64,000 nucleotides of DNA. Source: Gracilariopsis chorda. Taxonomy: Eukaryota; Rhodophyta; Florideophyceae; Gracilariales; Gracilariaceae. Both the position numbers and the translations under genes were made by a program. Numbering within the stretch: position 1 is the first letter of the stretch; every line of letters starts with the position of its first letter. The notes beneath the pieces are model-generated. The model searched no databases. It saw only the letters and a program-made list of their open reading frames with translations, and was not told the DNA's origin. This document shows, piece by piece, positions 20,623 through 32,101 of the stretch. The stretch spans positions 19,442 to 83,441 of the forward strand of contig NBIV01000306.1 in assembly GCA_003194525.1 (NCBI GenBank), written 5' to 3'.

Positions 20623-23600
20623 ATCCGTGAAAGCGTGCCGGAGTTTGAGACGCTTCCCACTGCAGGTCAAAGGCGATGCGGAAGATGCGGCGAGCACGCA
20701 CACACGCTCTCCTCCTGCCCGTACCGGGACTGGACATTGCGAATTCATAGCTGCAAGTACTGCGGATGCGTTTTGCTTGGCAAAGAGACCAATGGAGTGT
20801 GCTGTGGAATGAAAAGAATGCCAGGGTGGGGCGTCACGTTCCGCAGAAGGCATAGCAGCGAGTTGGTTCGCAGTCTTTATAGTCTGAGAGCCTTTCACAG
20901 CCATTTTCTCAACTTGAATACGCTCTTCGCTACGACGCAAGCGTTCATGGACATGTCGTATGTGACGGGAGGTGGTCCCTCCTTTCTGAGACCTGAGGGA
21001 AACCCAGCTCTCGCTCTGCCCACGCAGAACCAGAATAACACGCGCTACAGCTTTCTGTGGGGTACTGGCCCGCCTTCCTTGGATCCCTCTCATTATGCGC
21101 GTGCCAATTTGCGTGCGTTCATTCAAGATATCAACGTACGAGACATCGTGCCCAATTTGTACGATGTGATCCAGCCCAAGCCAGACGTGGTGAGTGAGCG
21201 GTACCGATCCATGCTTAGCACGCAACTACAAAAACAAAATGCAGATACCGCCGTCGATATCAGCATGCAGGCAGTAGAAGAGGGAGTAGTCGTACGTGGT
21301 TACGAAGGAACCCGAATTGCCACAGTCAGTGCTCCTCACGTAGGTGCTGGGCCTCTCCCTGAAGATGCTCCTGGTGGGGGGCCAACCATGATGAGAACGC
21401 TCGTCGTGGATCCGACTGGCCTGTACCGAGTGGAGTCTCAAGTACTGCGCTTGGTAGAAGGAACCGTAACAGAAGAGCACGCCATAGTGAAGGCTGCTGC
21501 TGCTGCTAATGCTGGAGATGGGGCGACTGCGAATGCCGCAAACAATGCGCAAGTGCGGTACCGCCTTCTAAAACCGGCATCCAAAATGGCAGAGAAAGGC
21601 ACTTTTCCTCTTCTCTACCCGTACGGAGATCAGCACGAACCGTTTGACATCGGCGTGTTTCTGGAGGCAAAGAACTCAACACAGCAAATCTCAGGTCTCA
21701 GCGTCAACGAGTGGAAGCTTCGAAAGCTCACTTGGGCTGAGAACGCGAAGAGACGACTGTACGCAGACAACAACCTTCTGAACAGTGGACCGTTGATGCA
21801 GATGTGGATGCTTCGCACCCACACAAACATTGAGGACATGCGACTGCGTTTCCTGGAAAGAGAAAAATGGGCACGCATTGTACAAGAGCAAGAAATGCAG
21901 AAAGCACAACAGCAAACCGGTCACGTGCCACAATCCCAGTTCGTGCTAATGGGATGCATCTTTCTGCCCGATGACTCGGTCAACTCAGCATCATACTGGA
22001 AGAACAAGCGCATGGATGTACAGGCGATCGTGGCGCGGAGAGGACCGCCTTCTCTGTTCATTACAATCACCATGAACATCTGGCGAGAGGACATCCAGCG
22101 TCTTGGGATGGACACCACCAATCGTGGCGCATTTACGGCACAAAGTAACCGCCCTCGACCGTTTTACCGACCGGATCTGATTGTAAGGGTGTACAACCAG
22201 TACGCAAACGACTTCATGAAGGATTCGGAGAAGAACTCGGAGCAGATCTTTGGATTGAAGTGCCTGGGGCTTGCATCAAAGCTCGAGTTTCAAGAGCGCA
22301 ATGTGCCTCATCACCACATGCTCGTGTGGCTCGAAGGAGGCGTGATTGAAGACGTTGATGTGATCGACGAGCTCATTCGTGCAGAACTTCCCCTTCCAGG
22401 CGAAGACAACGCGTTGCGTGCTCTCATTCGTTCCATGCACAGGCACCGCCACTCCACCTATTGCCAGACTCGCGCTGGGCGGTGCAAATTTGGATACGAC
22501 AGCAATATGATTGTGCCGGAGACGTACATTGAAGAAGGCACGAATCGCGTTATTTACCGCAGAAGAAGGCAAGAAGACCTCAAGATTGTGCCGTACAACC
22601 CAACTCTGACCAAAAAGTACCGCTCTCATATCAACGTAGAACGCACGCAAGGAGGGGGCGCAGTGGCTTATCTGATGAAGTACGCGTTTAAGCAGCCCAA
22701 AGCTCAGGAGGTGGTGCTCAATGTAAGTGATGCTAATGAGACAGGCACACCCAACTAGCAGCAAGAAGAGCCACAGGTGCAGAACGACATTCGTGCTTAC
22801 GTGCAAGCGCGTGTGGTGGGCGCCGTCAATGCAGCTTGGAGACTTTTCGAGTTTCGAAATGTTCACATCGTACCAAAAGTAGAGCGACTGGCCATTCACT
22901 TGGAAGGAGAGCGCACGTTTCTGCTGAGAGGTCCAAACCAGCTCTTTTCTGCATCACAGCCGTGTACACTGGAGAGATACTTTGCAAGGCCCGAAGCATA
23001 CGCGAACCTCGACTACCTTTCGTACTTTGAAAAAGTGCGATTGTATCGCACGCTTACTGCCCACGTGCTTAAACAATACGACGGAGACAGCACTCAGGTG
23101 CCCACAGACGACTGCGATCCGCCCATGTACGTGGTAGAGCGCACGGACGACGAGCAGTGCTTCGCAAGGATTAGAGGTGTTTTAACGTCGGAAATTGAGC
23201 TCTTTGCTCTGCGCTTGCTGTTTATGAATCACAGATCGAGCTCTTATGAAGACGCAAGGACTTTCAACGGACAGTAGTATGGAACGTATCGTGAAACTGC
23301 GATTGTAAGCGCACCGCTCGCGGACGGATCCAAGTTTGATATTGCATTCCAAGAAGCAGTGCAGATATACAGCACGCCCTCAGAGCTACGACGTCTGGTT
23401 GTCACACTATACCAACAAGGCGTAGACCCAGAACAAATGGCCGTCGAAAACTGGGAGGCACTATGTAGCGACATACATACAGGAGATGAGCAGCAACGAA
23501 AGCAAGAAATGTATCGACGTGTGGTGCAAATCTCAGACCGGCACGGAGGACGACTGCTTCGCGATCACAGCTTCTTCTCCCAACACCTACAGCAGGATCA

Positions 23601-25344
23601 TACAGCATTGACTGAGGCGAATCGAGCTACAAAAACTTGAGACGAACGAGTTGTGTGAAATTCGTCAACTTTGCAGTCAAGGTACGCCACCTTAAAACCT
23701 CGCCAAATACAAGTCATTGACACCGTCATTGCCGCATTGCAACAATAACAGGCGCTGCAGGAGCGAACAAGCACTCCTGGAAACGTGCTCTTTGTGCAAG
23801 GATCCGCAGGAACCGGGAAGACATACGTGCTCTATCTCCTTCGTGATATCGTTGAGTCGGAAGGAATGCTCGCCGAAATGACTGCTACAACAGGCATTGA
23901 AGCTTCGTTGTACGAGGGAGGCCACACTTTACATAGCCTGCTCGGACTGGGTGTAGCTGATAGGGACAGCACAAGCAGCACGACAGCCACTTTGTCAAAG
24001 TACGGTCCCCGATCTCAACGTGCAGAACTGCTACGTGAAATACAACTGCTCGTCTTGGATGAAGCGTCCATGCTCTCACGAAAGCTCTTCGAACTCATGG
24101 ATGCGTTGCTCAAAGATCTTCGCTGCAGTGGAATGGAAAACCCGCCTCCGTTTGGGGGCTTGACCATCGTTCTATCCGGCGACTACTCCCAGGTGCTTCC
24201 AGTGGTGCCGCAGGTGTACATGGATGCCGAGCCAAGTGGAAATGTGAGACGAGTTTACACAAACATTCTCAACGAATTGCCGTGGAAGAGTGATCTGTGG
24301 ACATTGTGCTCGGTTCAAGTGCTGTACCTCACCGAACAAGTACGCCAAGCCGATGATCCGGCATTTGCGTCACTGTTACGTTCCATTGCACGAAACACAA
24401 TATCCAACAACGCTCGACTACCACTCAGATCTACCGGTGGCATGCAAACCGCCTACCAATTCCTGTGGAAGTGGCTCACAACACGACGCCAGGAGGATGT
24501 GGATCTCAGCAAAATGCTCATTGCGTCCACAAATCAGTTGGGCGATGAACACAATGCGGCAGCGCTGGATCTGTTTCCTGTTGAACGCTTCACTCTTCCG
24601 TCAGCTACGACGGTACAACCTGACAGTGTACCAAACTCAGAGCCCGACGTCAACAATACCTTTGTTCCCGAGTTTGCGTATCAGTATGCACCTACTGGTG
24701 TACCTCCTCATAACTTGGATTTGAACATTGGTGTGCCAGTTATGGTCATTTGGAACGTGCTGCATCCGGCTGTAGTCAACGGAAAGCTGTTCATAGTCGT
24801 GTGTGTCGATCACTTTACGATGCAGGTGGCTCGATTTGACGAGAACGGACAGGTACTGGAACGACAGCTCCTGCATCGTATCGACTTCGAATTTTCTTTC
24901 GCAGACATTCGCATGATTCGAAGGCAGTTCCCCATTCGTCTCGCGTTTGCAGCTACCGTTCACAAACGACAGGGAAAGACGTTGGATGGCTTAGTTGTGG
25001 ATGTGCAATCCAACGTTTTCTGCGCCTGTCAGCTGTATGTCGCATTGTCGCGCGTTCGAAGGAACGACCTTGTGCTGCTCCTGCATGACCCGCAGCTTAC
25101 ATCCGTGAATGCGCACACAATTCATCCCATGCCTGTGGCCATCGCCAACCCAGTGCTGCCTGAAGCCATTCAGTTCTGCATCCCTCCACAACCATAATCA
25201 TATTTCTTGCGTTCTTCATTTATTGAATTAAACTACTTGCTTTTCTGCTTTTGCTTTCTCGACCCTTTCTTTTTCTCACTGCTGTTTATCAATCCTCCAC
25301 TGCAGCGCGCAGCGCCGCCCGCGGCCGAAGGCCGCTTCCACTTG
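20623..25344 (+). mobile_element. Helitron B, autonomous type, 5'-truncated
   Basis: Homology to Helitron A starts abruptly at ~20623, so the 5' end and the N-terminal Gly-rich region are missing. The 3' end is a hairpin GCGGCC-GAA-GGCCGC (25321-25335) followed by TTCCACTTG and a flanking T. This matches the 3' ends at 29087, 34246 and 36124. The terminal CTTG differs slightly from the classical Helitron CTRR, so this is a variant family. Confidence 0.8.
20635..25197 (+). pseudogene. Helitron B Rep-PIF1 helicase, one frame with five stops
   Basis: Rolling-circle transposase-helicase. One frame runs over 4.5 kb without a frameshift but with stops TAG 22756, TAG 23275, TGA 23638, TGA 23656 and TAA 23746. 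In order: Cys-rich zinc segment (20680-20810); Helitron-like Rep domain with PSLFITITMN; HUH motif NVPHHHMLVWLEGG (~22300); and the region of the catalytic Tyr (VAYLMKYAFK, ~22665). The PIF1 helicase has Walker A GSAGTGKT (~23807), Walker B LLVLDEASM, LSGDYSQVLPV, VHKRQGKT and LYVALSRVRR. No ATG at the left end because the gene is truncated. All five stops are one C-to-T step from Gln (CAG/CAA) or Arg (CGA). The helicase part alone (23785-25197) is open for 470 codons. Confidence 0.9.
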
Positions 25345-25349
25345 TTAAC

Positions 25350-27386
25350 CGGTAATGATCGTCCGGGAACCGGGTGTCCCCGAGATCAGCTGTATCAGCC
25401 TGTGAGGCGCCAGGTAGCGCTACATGTTCCCTATCCAACTTGCAGTATTCGCCTTTAGCGTCCCCACCAAAGTAATCCAAAGCGAGGTCAGGTTCCTCGT
25501 AGCCCAAATTTCCTGCTTTTACTAACGCAACCACTCGAGCAACTGACTCTCGAATGTGCGCTTGTCCCAAAAACATCATCGCGTCGAGGTTCCATTGCGC
25601 TGAATCATTGGAACACTTGCCAGTCTCCAGCCAAGACAAAGCTGCAACAATACGCGTGCCTATTGCCGTCCTGTCACCCAATTGCGCCTTGGCAGAGGAG
25701 AATTGGGGGCAAAGGTAGTTATCTCAAATAGAGGAGCTCCCTCGTAGCACGAAGGGCCCCTCCTCCGATCCCCATGAATGCCAGTTTATTCTCGAAGTAG
25801 CTGCCCCAGTCCTTCCTGTCCTTCATGAGCGCTTCCTCGATCATTAAGAGCCTCCGTACCATCCTCTCCACACCAGCCAAAAACACAATCTGGGTTGGGC
25901 GGAACTCGTCGAGCAACGCTGTCAAACTCCGACCCACTGTCATGATCTCCCGTGCGATATACGCGTTGGCGTTGTCCTAGTCGACAGTCCCGGACTTGGC
26001 TGATAGCCACTCCACCCACGGGATGATGGAACCGTGCTTCATCCAGCGGCGGATCTCGCGAGGGGCGATTCGCTCGGTCGGAGGGAACGCCAGATGAGCG
26101 TCGATCCGGAGATCCGGTCGCACCATATAGAGGGGAGTGCGCTCGAGCTTGCTGAGACCGTCTCTCGGGTCCAGAATCTGTCCGTTTGAACGACAAATCT
26201 GGTTCCTCAGCTGCGTGCCCTCTTTGTAGTGACGAAGTAACTTGAAAAGTCTGCGTTCGTCGTGACAGCCACCTGGAGTGGTTCGGAGAAAATCTCGAAG
26301 CCCTTGCCCCCTTGCTTGAGAACTTGTACCATCTTTTTTGGGAGCCCTCGAAATGAAAGGGATAAGCCATTTTTCTTACCAGAGCGCTGATTTTCATAAT
26401 CGTCGCCAGAGGAGGAGTATTCGAAAGCGAAATCAGCGTCCTCACCGTCAGAATCCTCAGTCGAGGCTGACTGCATCTCGATGAACTCCTTCCTGCAGCT
26501 CCTCGACTTCTTCCGCTTCCACTTCTTTCGACGCAAGGCCTTGCCATGGGGGTAGAATCACTGCCCATGACAGAGAGGCCGCTGTCATCAGACGACCTTG
26601 AGTCTTGCTCAAGCAGCATTTACAGCATGCGCTTTGCGCTGGCCCCAGAAGGCGAGAGCGGGGCGTCACCCTTGTATAGTAATGAGGCCAGGGTTTTGAG
26701 GTCTCCTGACTCAGCGTTTGATAAAATCTCTCCACTCCATTTGATACGGAAGATTTGGACTCGATGCTTGATTGTCTCACCATAGAAACGCCCTTTGAAT
26801 CCAGGCACAGAAGACTCGGGCACCTAAGAATCCCACAAGGCGAGAAGACGTCTCATCGTTACAGCCTTGCGAATATTTGGCGCATGGAACGGTAACGGCG
26901 CGCCGTCTCTCGACTTCAGCTCATCACACTTGAGACCAAGTTCATCCAGAACTTTCGCAACGGCCTTCGTGACTGTCTGCGTTTTCTCCTGGATGAAATC
27001 GGCGCTCAAGACGCTTCCCACAGAATTCCTTCCATCTTGTTTGTTCGCCCTTGCGGACCAAGCCCTTTTGATGTCATTGAGCACCGCAGTGACATCGCGC
27101 GGTCCATCGAAGCGAAGCAAGTAGACAGAACGAACTACCAGAACTAAATCAGTAGAAGAGGTAGCGTCGACAGTTGGAAGAATCTTTTCGAGATCTTCCG
27201 TCAGAACAGCGCCCTTCAGCTCTTGAATAAGCTCACATACACAGTCAACAGAAAGAAAAGGGAGACGGTTAGCCAAATACGAAGCCCAAGGGAGAGGTCG
27301 GATGTAAGAGAGGAGCTCAGCCCACGTTGGGCCAAAAGCTGAGAAGCAGCATCCTCGGGCGCATCGGAACGGTAGACATTAGACAT
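25350..27386 (-). pseudogene. Decayed gag-like gene of an unidentified retroelement
   Basis: Minus-strand coding traces in one order. ATG 27386 opens a frame that shifts near 27290. A helical region (27276-26824) ends at TAG. Two more pieces in the same frame follow (26823-26620, stop TAA). Then, after a frameshift near 26560, a Lys/Arg-rich and acidic stretch (STEDSDGEDADFAFEY) leads into GLPKKMVQVLKQGGKGFE (26536-26207). Further pieces at 25943-25719 and 25681-25350 complete it. The layout (helical N-terminus, charged middle, no membrane segment) suggests a gag-like protein, but no zinc knuckle is seen and no polymerase follows. Identity is inferred; the alternative is an ordinary host pseudogene. 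Confidence 0.4.
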
Positions 27387-27449
27387 GTTAGAACTGCTGA
27401 TGCAAACACGATTTTCCTCAATGAGCACGTTTATTGCTGAAAGCAAAGT

Positions 27450-28374
27450 GAGAAGCAGAGCTGCCCAAGACCCCGCCCCGCCTAGTGCTATTTTAAACTA
27501 AATACATGCTAAGTACGTTAGTCTCCCCTATGCTCTACCGTTTGAGCCCGTTTCTTCCGTCCGTCCGTAAGTATCCGCTTTCTCCTCCCCTCACACGTTG
27601 TACCCGCCCGTTAGTCTTAGCTTTCCGCAATCGTAGTATTCCGTCTCCCAGAAGCCTTTCCCTCAGAGTCCGAATGTCACGCCACCACAGGTGGCTTACA
27701 AAACCCCACAGACGGATAAGGAAACGCATTGGGTCTTTACTTCGGTAACAAATCAAACCGGCGAACGAGTGTCATGCGAGTACTAATGACCTTGGCGTCC
27801 GTTGTGGAGACGCGATGCATCACAGCCACGGGGGCTAGCAGTGCCTTGGAGTCCTGTGCCCATGACGAAACTCACTCGAAGGTGTGTCTCGGGTCGGTAG
27901 GATCGAGAAGCTGACTTGGGCTAAAAGCGTAGTGACTTGGCATGAGAGGTGGGCTCCCGGGCAGCTACGCGCCCATTAAAGTCATGAAGAAAAGTAATCT
28001 GCCAAATATTCATTGCATTGACCTTTACTGGTCGTGATTTGATGATGTAATCATGTTGTGTTCAAAGTATCTTTTGTAACTTTGTATTAGCGGTCGTTGG
28101 ACGCAGTAAATGCAAGATGTCGTGTCAATATTCCACTGCTACTTAAGTACCAGCTCTTAGTCCTCTTGTTGTGTGTGGTGACACCGACAGAGACCACTTT
28201 GTTCCAATTCCCACTAAACGTTATTTAGTTTTGCTACTACTGTCGACAAGTGCATCCTCTTCTTTTATTGTTAGGAGACCTCAATCTCCCTGTTCCTGTT
28301 CCGTGAGATGACTTCGAGGAATCAGAGATACTCTTGCAGCTACACAAATACCTTTAAAGATGATTCCACTGCAA
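27450..28374. other. Non-coding region
   Basis: About 0.9 kb without a gene. 27990-28260 is AT-rich. It could be the long terminal repeat or leader of a retroelement, but I found no second copy in the window and cannot define ends. Confidence 0.3.
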
Positions 28375-28394
28375 ATCCACTACTAGTAGTGGAT
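28375..28394. repeat. 20 bp perfect palindrome
   Basis: ATCCACTACTAGTAGTGGAT is identical to its own reverse complement. It sits in non-coding sequence upstream of the SINE-like element. Function unknown; such palindromes can be leftover ends of small transposons. Confidence 0.6.
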
Positions 28395-28744
28395 TCATCC
28401 CTAGTTGGGTCAACCCAAAGGCTGCAGCAGCATGATGCCCCAGTTGAACTGGGCCAAGTGTTACACCTCCTTGGAACTGGGGATGTCTCCTGGCTTCAAA
28501 ACAGCTCAGTACTGAATTTACAATACAGCGGAAGAAAGGTCTTGGACATATTAGTAATATCTCAAAAGAAAATTTTGTAACGTACTGTTGACACCTCGAT
28601 GAGAATGCTTCGTGTAGGGATACAGTAGGTGTCTTCATCAGTACACCATCTCTTCGGACAAAGAATACAGCAAAGGTAAAACTGTTGACACCTCTGGGCT
28701 CGTTCCCAAACATTAAATGCGATAGCGTCCTGGGATGACTTAAA

Positions 28745-28870
28745 ATGCACCCTGACCTAGTGGTTAGCACGCGAATGCTATCACGGCTACGGAAGTCGCG
28801 GTCGCGAGCTCGAACCCCGGCACAGACACCCGGCCGTCCTAAGGATGACGTTAAAACGCCAGGCCGAAAC
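28745..28870 (+). mobile_element. tRNA-derived SINE-like element
   Basis: Contains a tRNA-like A box (CTAGTGGTTAGCACG, ~28757) and, about 50 bases on, a B box-like GAGCTCGAACCCCGG (~28808). The intervening GGTCGCGAGCTCGAACCCC is typical of tRNA-derived SINE heads. The two boxes are spaced as in RNA polymerase III internal promoters. The molecule cannot fold as a proper tRNA by eye, so it is a SINE head rather than a tRNA gene. The tail is not defined. Confidence 0.5.
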
Positions 28871-29276
28871 GCATTTGTGATTACACTTTCAAGGCTTTTC
28901 CCAGACAGAATTTCTCCAAATTGCTGGTTTCCTGTCAAAGGTTGTTGGCCAATGGTGGCAGAGAGTTGGGAGTTTAGGTACCGGCACCTGGACACTATGA
29001 TTACAGAAGCGTTGCTTACATTTGGAATAGAGGTGGAAGGTTAGTAAGTAGGTCAGACGGAGGCCCCGTGCCATTTTAGAGTAGAACAAGTGGCTCCATT
29101 GCGTGCTTCGCACGCGTTAAGGAGTGGAAGGAGCATTAGAGTGAAAGGAGTATTCGGGTAGCGTGTTTTGGGTAGTTTGTTTGTAGAATGCAAGTCTTTT
29201 TGGGGAGGGAGAAGGGAGAAGAAAAGAAAAAAATGAAAGAAAAAAGAAGAGGTTTACTTAAAGCTATCAAGTTTGT

Positions 29277-30827
29277 CTACGAAAGACCTTCAGGGTACAC
29301 TACATTATTGGTAGAGGTGCTACCGGCAGGGAGACAGGCCACGATATTGGAAGGGTTGGTGGTCCAAGAAAAGGCGACGTACAGCTGGCCATGCGTGAAA
29401 CAGCCATCACGCAAATCCAGTCCGATGCGACCACTATACGACTGACCCTGTGCCTTATTGATAGTTATGGCAAAACCGACACGTACTGGGAACTGGGTGC
29501 GAGTCAAGTTGGGAACCGGAAATTTGTCGTCTCCAGGTCCACAGGGCATGCGCGGCAGGCAAAGTGCGTTGCCACGATTTACTCCACAAGCGAGTCGAAG
29601 AAACAGTACGTTGCTTTGCATGTCTTCTACGGTATAGATGGCACCATTGACGTGGCCGTTTGAGGGATCCAAGTTGCGAAGGAGCATAACAACAAAGCCC
29701 TTTTTGAGTTTGAGGCGGTGGTCCGGCAGCGCTGACCCGGCAGTCAGAGTTTTGAGCATCTCGACAGGGTACTGCAGCGCAGCACCGTCGTCGTCGCTCA
29801 CCTTCTCCGCACTGAGGTACGTGCGATACGCTCCAGGTATCATGTGGCCTACGTAGTCGTTAAGCTCTGGTAGGCGATAGTTTCGTGCGGTTATAATCAC
29901 CGTTGACGTTAGCCCATCCGCATCTATGTACCGTTGAATGATACCATGAAAGACGTTACGGACCATGGTGCGGAACGACTCCACACATTTTACGGACTCT
30001 GGGAGGGTGAAGAGGTGCTTTGGCGGGACAGTGCCTGGCAGTCTGCCTTCTCCAATCTGCAAGAGCGTGTTTGGAAACTGTAGTGCCTCCTGTGTGGCTG
30101 TGGGGTCTCGACGGAGCGCAGAAAGGCGCATGTTCTCAGTCCATTTCAAGGTGCGAAAGTGAGAAAAGAGACTTGAGCGTTTGATGCATGCGTTGACGAT
30201 CAATGATCGAGAGCCACCACGAACAACGGGAAGGATCTGCCGAAAGTCGCCAGAAAGCAATACGAACTTGCCTCCAAAGGGGAGCTGCGAGCGCGTTATG
30301 TCACGGAGAGTGCGGTCAACGGCTTCGACGCAGAAGCGGGGACACATTACGATCTCGTCCCAGATAATGAGGTCGACGTTCTTCATACGAGTGGCCAGGT
30401 GCGAGTTCACCGGGATGTTGAACGTGCTCTCAGCGGTGGCTGGGATGGGAATCCTGAACACGGAGTCGGCCGTCCGACCGCCCTCAAGCAGTATGGCTGC
30501 TACAGCAGACGTGGCTACCGTAAGGACGGACTTGCCACGAAGGCGTAACGTGGCCTGAATTGCCTTGGAGAGGAAGGTCTTGCCGGTTCCACCCGGAGCA
30601 TCCAAAAAGAAAACGCGAGTGTTTGGCTGCGTTGGCGTAGAAGGACCACCAAGACCCTGCAAGTTCTCCGCGGACACGCCAGGAAGGATGGCCCCCATGA
30701 CGGTATTGAACGCCAGACGCTGACGCTCATTGAAGAGAGGGAGGGCAGCTTGCACAGTTTCGTTCAGCTCCGAATGGATTTGCTGCGGAGACCGAGTTGG
30801 AGCGCGCAATTCCGGTAGGTCCTGCAT
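29277..30827 (-). CDS. Helitron C PIF1-type helicase
   Basis: 516 codons from ATG 30827. PIF1/RRM3 family helicase used by Helitrons to unwind the donor strand. Motifs: FLDAPGGTGKTFL (Walker A, residue ~78), VDLIIWDEIVM (Walker B), LSGDFRQILPVV, a long C-terminal domain with AITINKAQGQS (motif V) and GQLYVAFSWTT (motif VI; usually ALSR, here AFSW). The arginine normally present in that last motif is lost, which may impair the enzyme. Upstream the same frame continues to the Rep tail through a single TAA near 30850, in the context SL-stop-SYGLPTP where Helitrons usually have a sense codon. It was therefore originally fused to Rep. Confidence 0.85.
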   Translation of the reverse strand: MQDLPELRAPTRSPQQIHSELNETVQAALPLFNERQRLAFNTVMGAILPGVSAENLQGLGGPSTPTQPNTRVFFLDAPGGTGKTFLSKAIQATLRLRGKSVLTVATSAVAAILLEGGRTADSVFRIPIPATAESTFNIPVNSHLATRMKNVDLIIWDEIVMCPRFCVEAVDRTLRDITRSQLPFGGKFVLLSGDFRQILPVVRGGSRSLIVNACIKRSSLFSHFRTLKWTENMRLSALRRDPTATQEALQFPNTLLQIGEGRLPGTVPPKHLFTLPESVKCVESFRTMVRNVFHGIIQRYIDADGLTSTVIITARNYRLPELNDYVGHMIPGAYRTYLSAEKVSDDDGAALQYPVEMLKTLTAGSALPDHRLKLKKGFVVMLLRNLDPSNGHVNGAIYTVEDMQSNVLFLRLACGVNRGNALCLPRMPCGPGDDKFPVPNLTRTQFPVRVGFAITINKAQGQSYSGRIGLDLRDGCFTHGQLYVAFSWTTNPSNIVACLPAGSTSTNNVVYPEGLS

Positions 30828-30898
30828 GGGTGTCGGAAGACCGTACGATTACAGAGACGCCAGTGGGCCACCCATTTCTTGCAATGCCTTTTGCACTT

Positions 30899-32101
30899 CT
30901 AAGAGAACATAAGAGCTGGCTCTTTCGTCGTCGGCCAGTGCGTGTGCATCATGCTGCGATGTCGGGCGCTTATATCCTGCAGGAACTTCGATAGATGCTG
31001 CTCCCACAGAGAACGGGGGTCCGATGGCTCGCAGTAAAGCAAGATGGTGGCAAACAAATGAGAGAGCGGAACAGATGAGAAGCGAAAGGACTCGCGTACT
31101 GCCCGCCTCGACTCGCTGTCGTCGGCGAGAAGGCCCATCTTGAGGCAGGCCTCCCTGAAGCTACCACACTGCTGACCATCCACGTTGCGGATATGTTGAA
31201 AGGAAGTAGCACCCGCTGTGTGGGTCAAGAGTAAGCGGAGGTAGTACCGCTCACTCTCTCGTGGACTGGCAGTGTAAATGCGCCCAACTACATGCGCACC
31301 GCTGCCAGTGAAGTCGTATAGATCGGCTGCTGCAGCGGCGGCTGAGGAGGAGGTGGGCTGGCTTCGAGACACCGATTGACGTCGGAGACATGCACGCGGC
31401 TTCCAGCATTTGTTTGATTTGTTCCAAGTAAAGTACCTCGGGAACTGGGCATAAGGGATATGCTGTGCGCCGGGGTACTTTTGGTTGGCCACAAACCACT
31501 CAGTCAGCTTGGGTCCTGCCCGCTCTCTGTTAGCAGCAGAAAGCTCGTCGCCTTCCTGTAAGAACACCGTATGGTGATCTTCCAAGTGTACTTCAAGCCG
31601 CACGACGGGTGGATTGCAATTGTTAATGTCAAACGCAAGCATCCGCCACACTGCTTCGGAGGCTGACACATACCATGCGTCCTGGAAGTTCTGGATCTCG
31701 TCATGGCGTCCGTTTTCATCTACAATCTCCGTGGTGACTCTGTCGGAACCCTTGCACACATACTTGAAGAGGTATTTGATACCGCCAAGTCGCGATACGC
31801 ATAACTCTACGTTGATGTGGCATGCAAACCGGCGGAGAAGCTCTGGGCAATGTGGAACCACCCAAGAATTGTCCAACGTCACTACGCGCTGTCGACGGCC
31901 GACCCTGCAGCTTCGTTCCACAGACACCCCGCCCTCGGAAGGAGCGCGTCTTCTGTAGCTGATGTAGTACTCATTCTCAAGCTGTGCAGTTTCGGAGCGA
32001 AACGGCTTCGGAAAGTGCTTCAAGCATGTGAGCTCGCGCATGCACAGCGCTGACCGGTTGCCTGCACCGCACGGAGTGTGAATCATGTGCTTGAGCACCA
32101 A
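30899..32101 (-). pseudogene. Helitron C Rep, C-terminal part
   Basis: Frame of 400 codons with Rep-domain features after the HUH centre: LVLKHMIHTPCGAG, a Cys-rich zinc segment (CMRELTCLKHFPKPF) and the catalytic-tyrosine region IKYLFKYVCKGSDR (residue ~120). These are followed by the linker to the helicase. No ATG opens it. It joins the preceding piece (32083-33192) across a frameshift near 32100, and the helicase piece across another at ~30900. The stretch that should carry PDLFITFTCNP-like and HUH motifs is absent, so about 300-450 residues have been deleted between the two Rep pieces. Confidence 0.8.

Noticed and set aside
28745-28870. True tRNA gene
   Set aside because: Boxes are present but acceptor and anticodon stems cannot be formed; SINE head is more likely.
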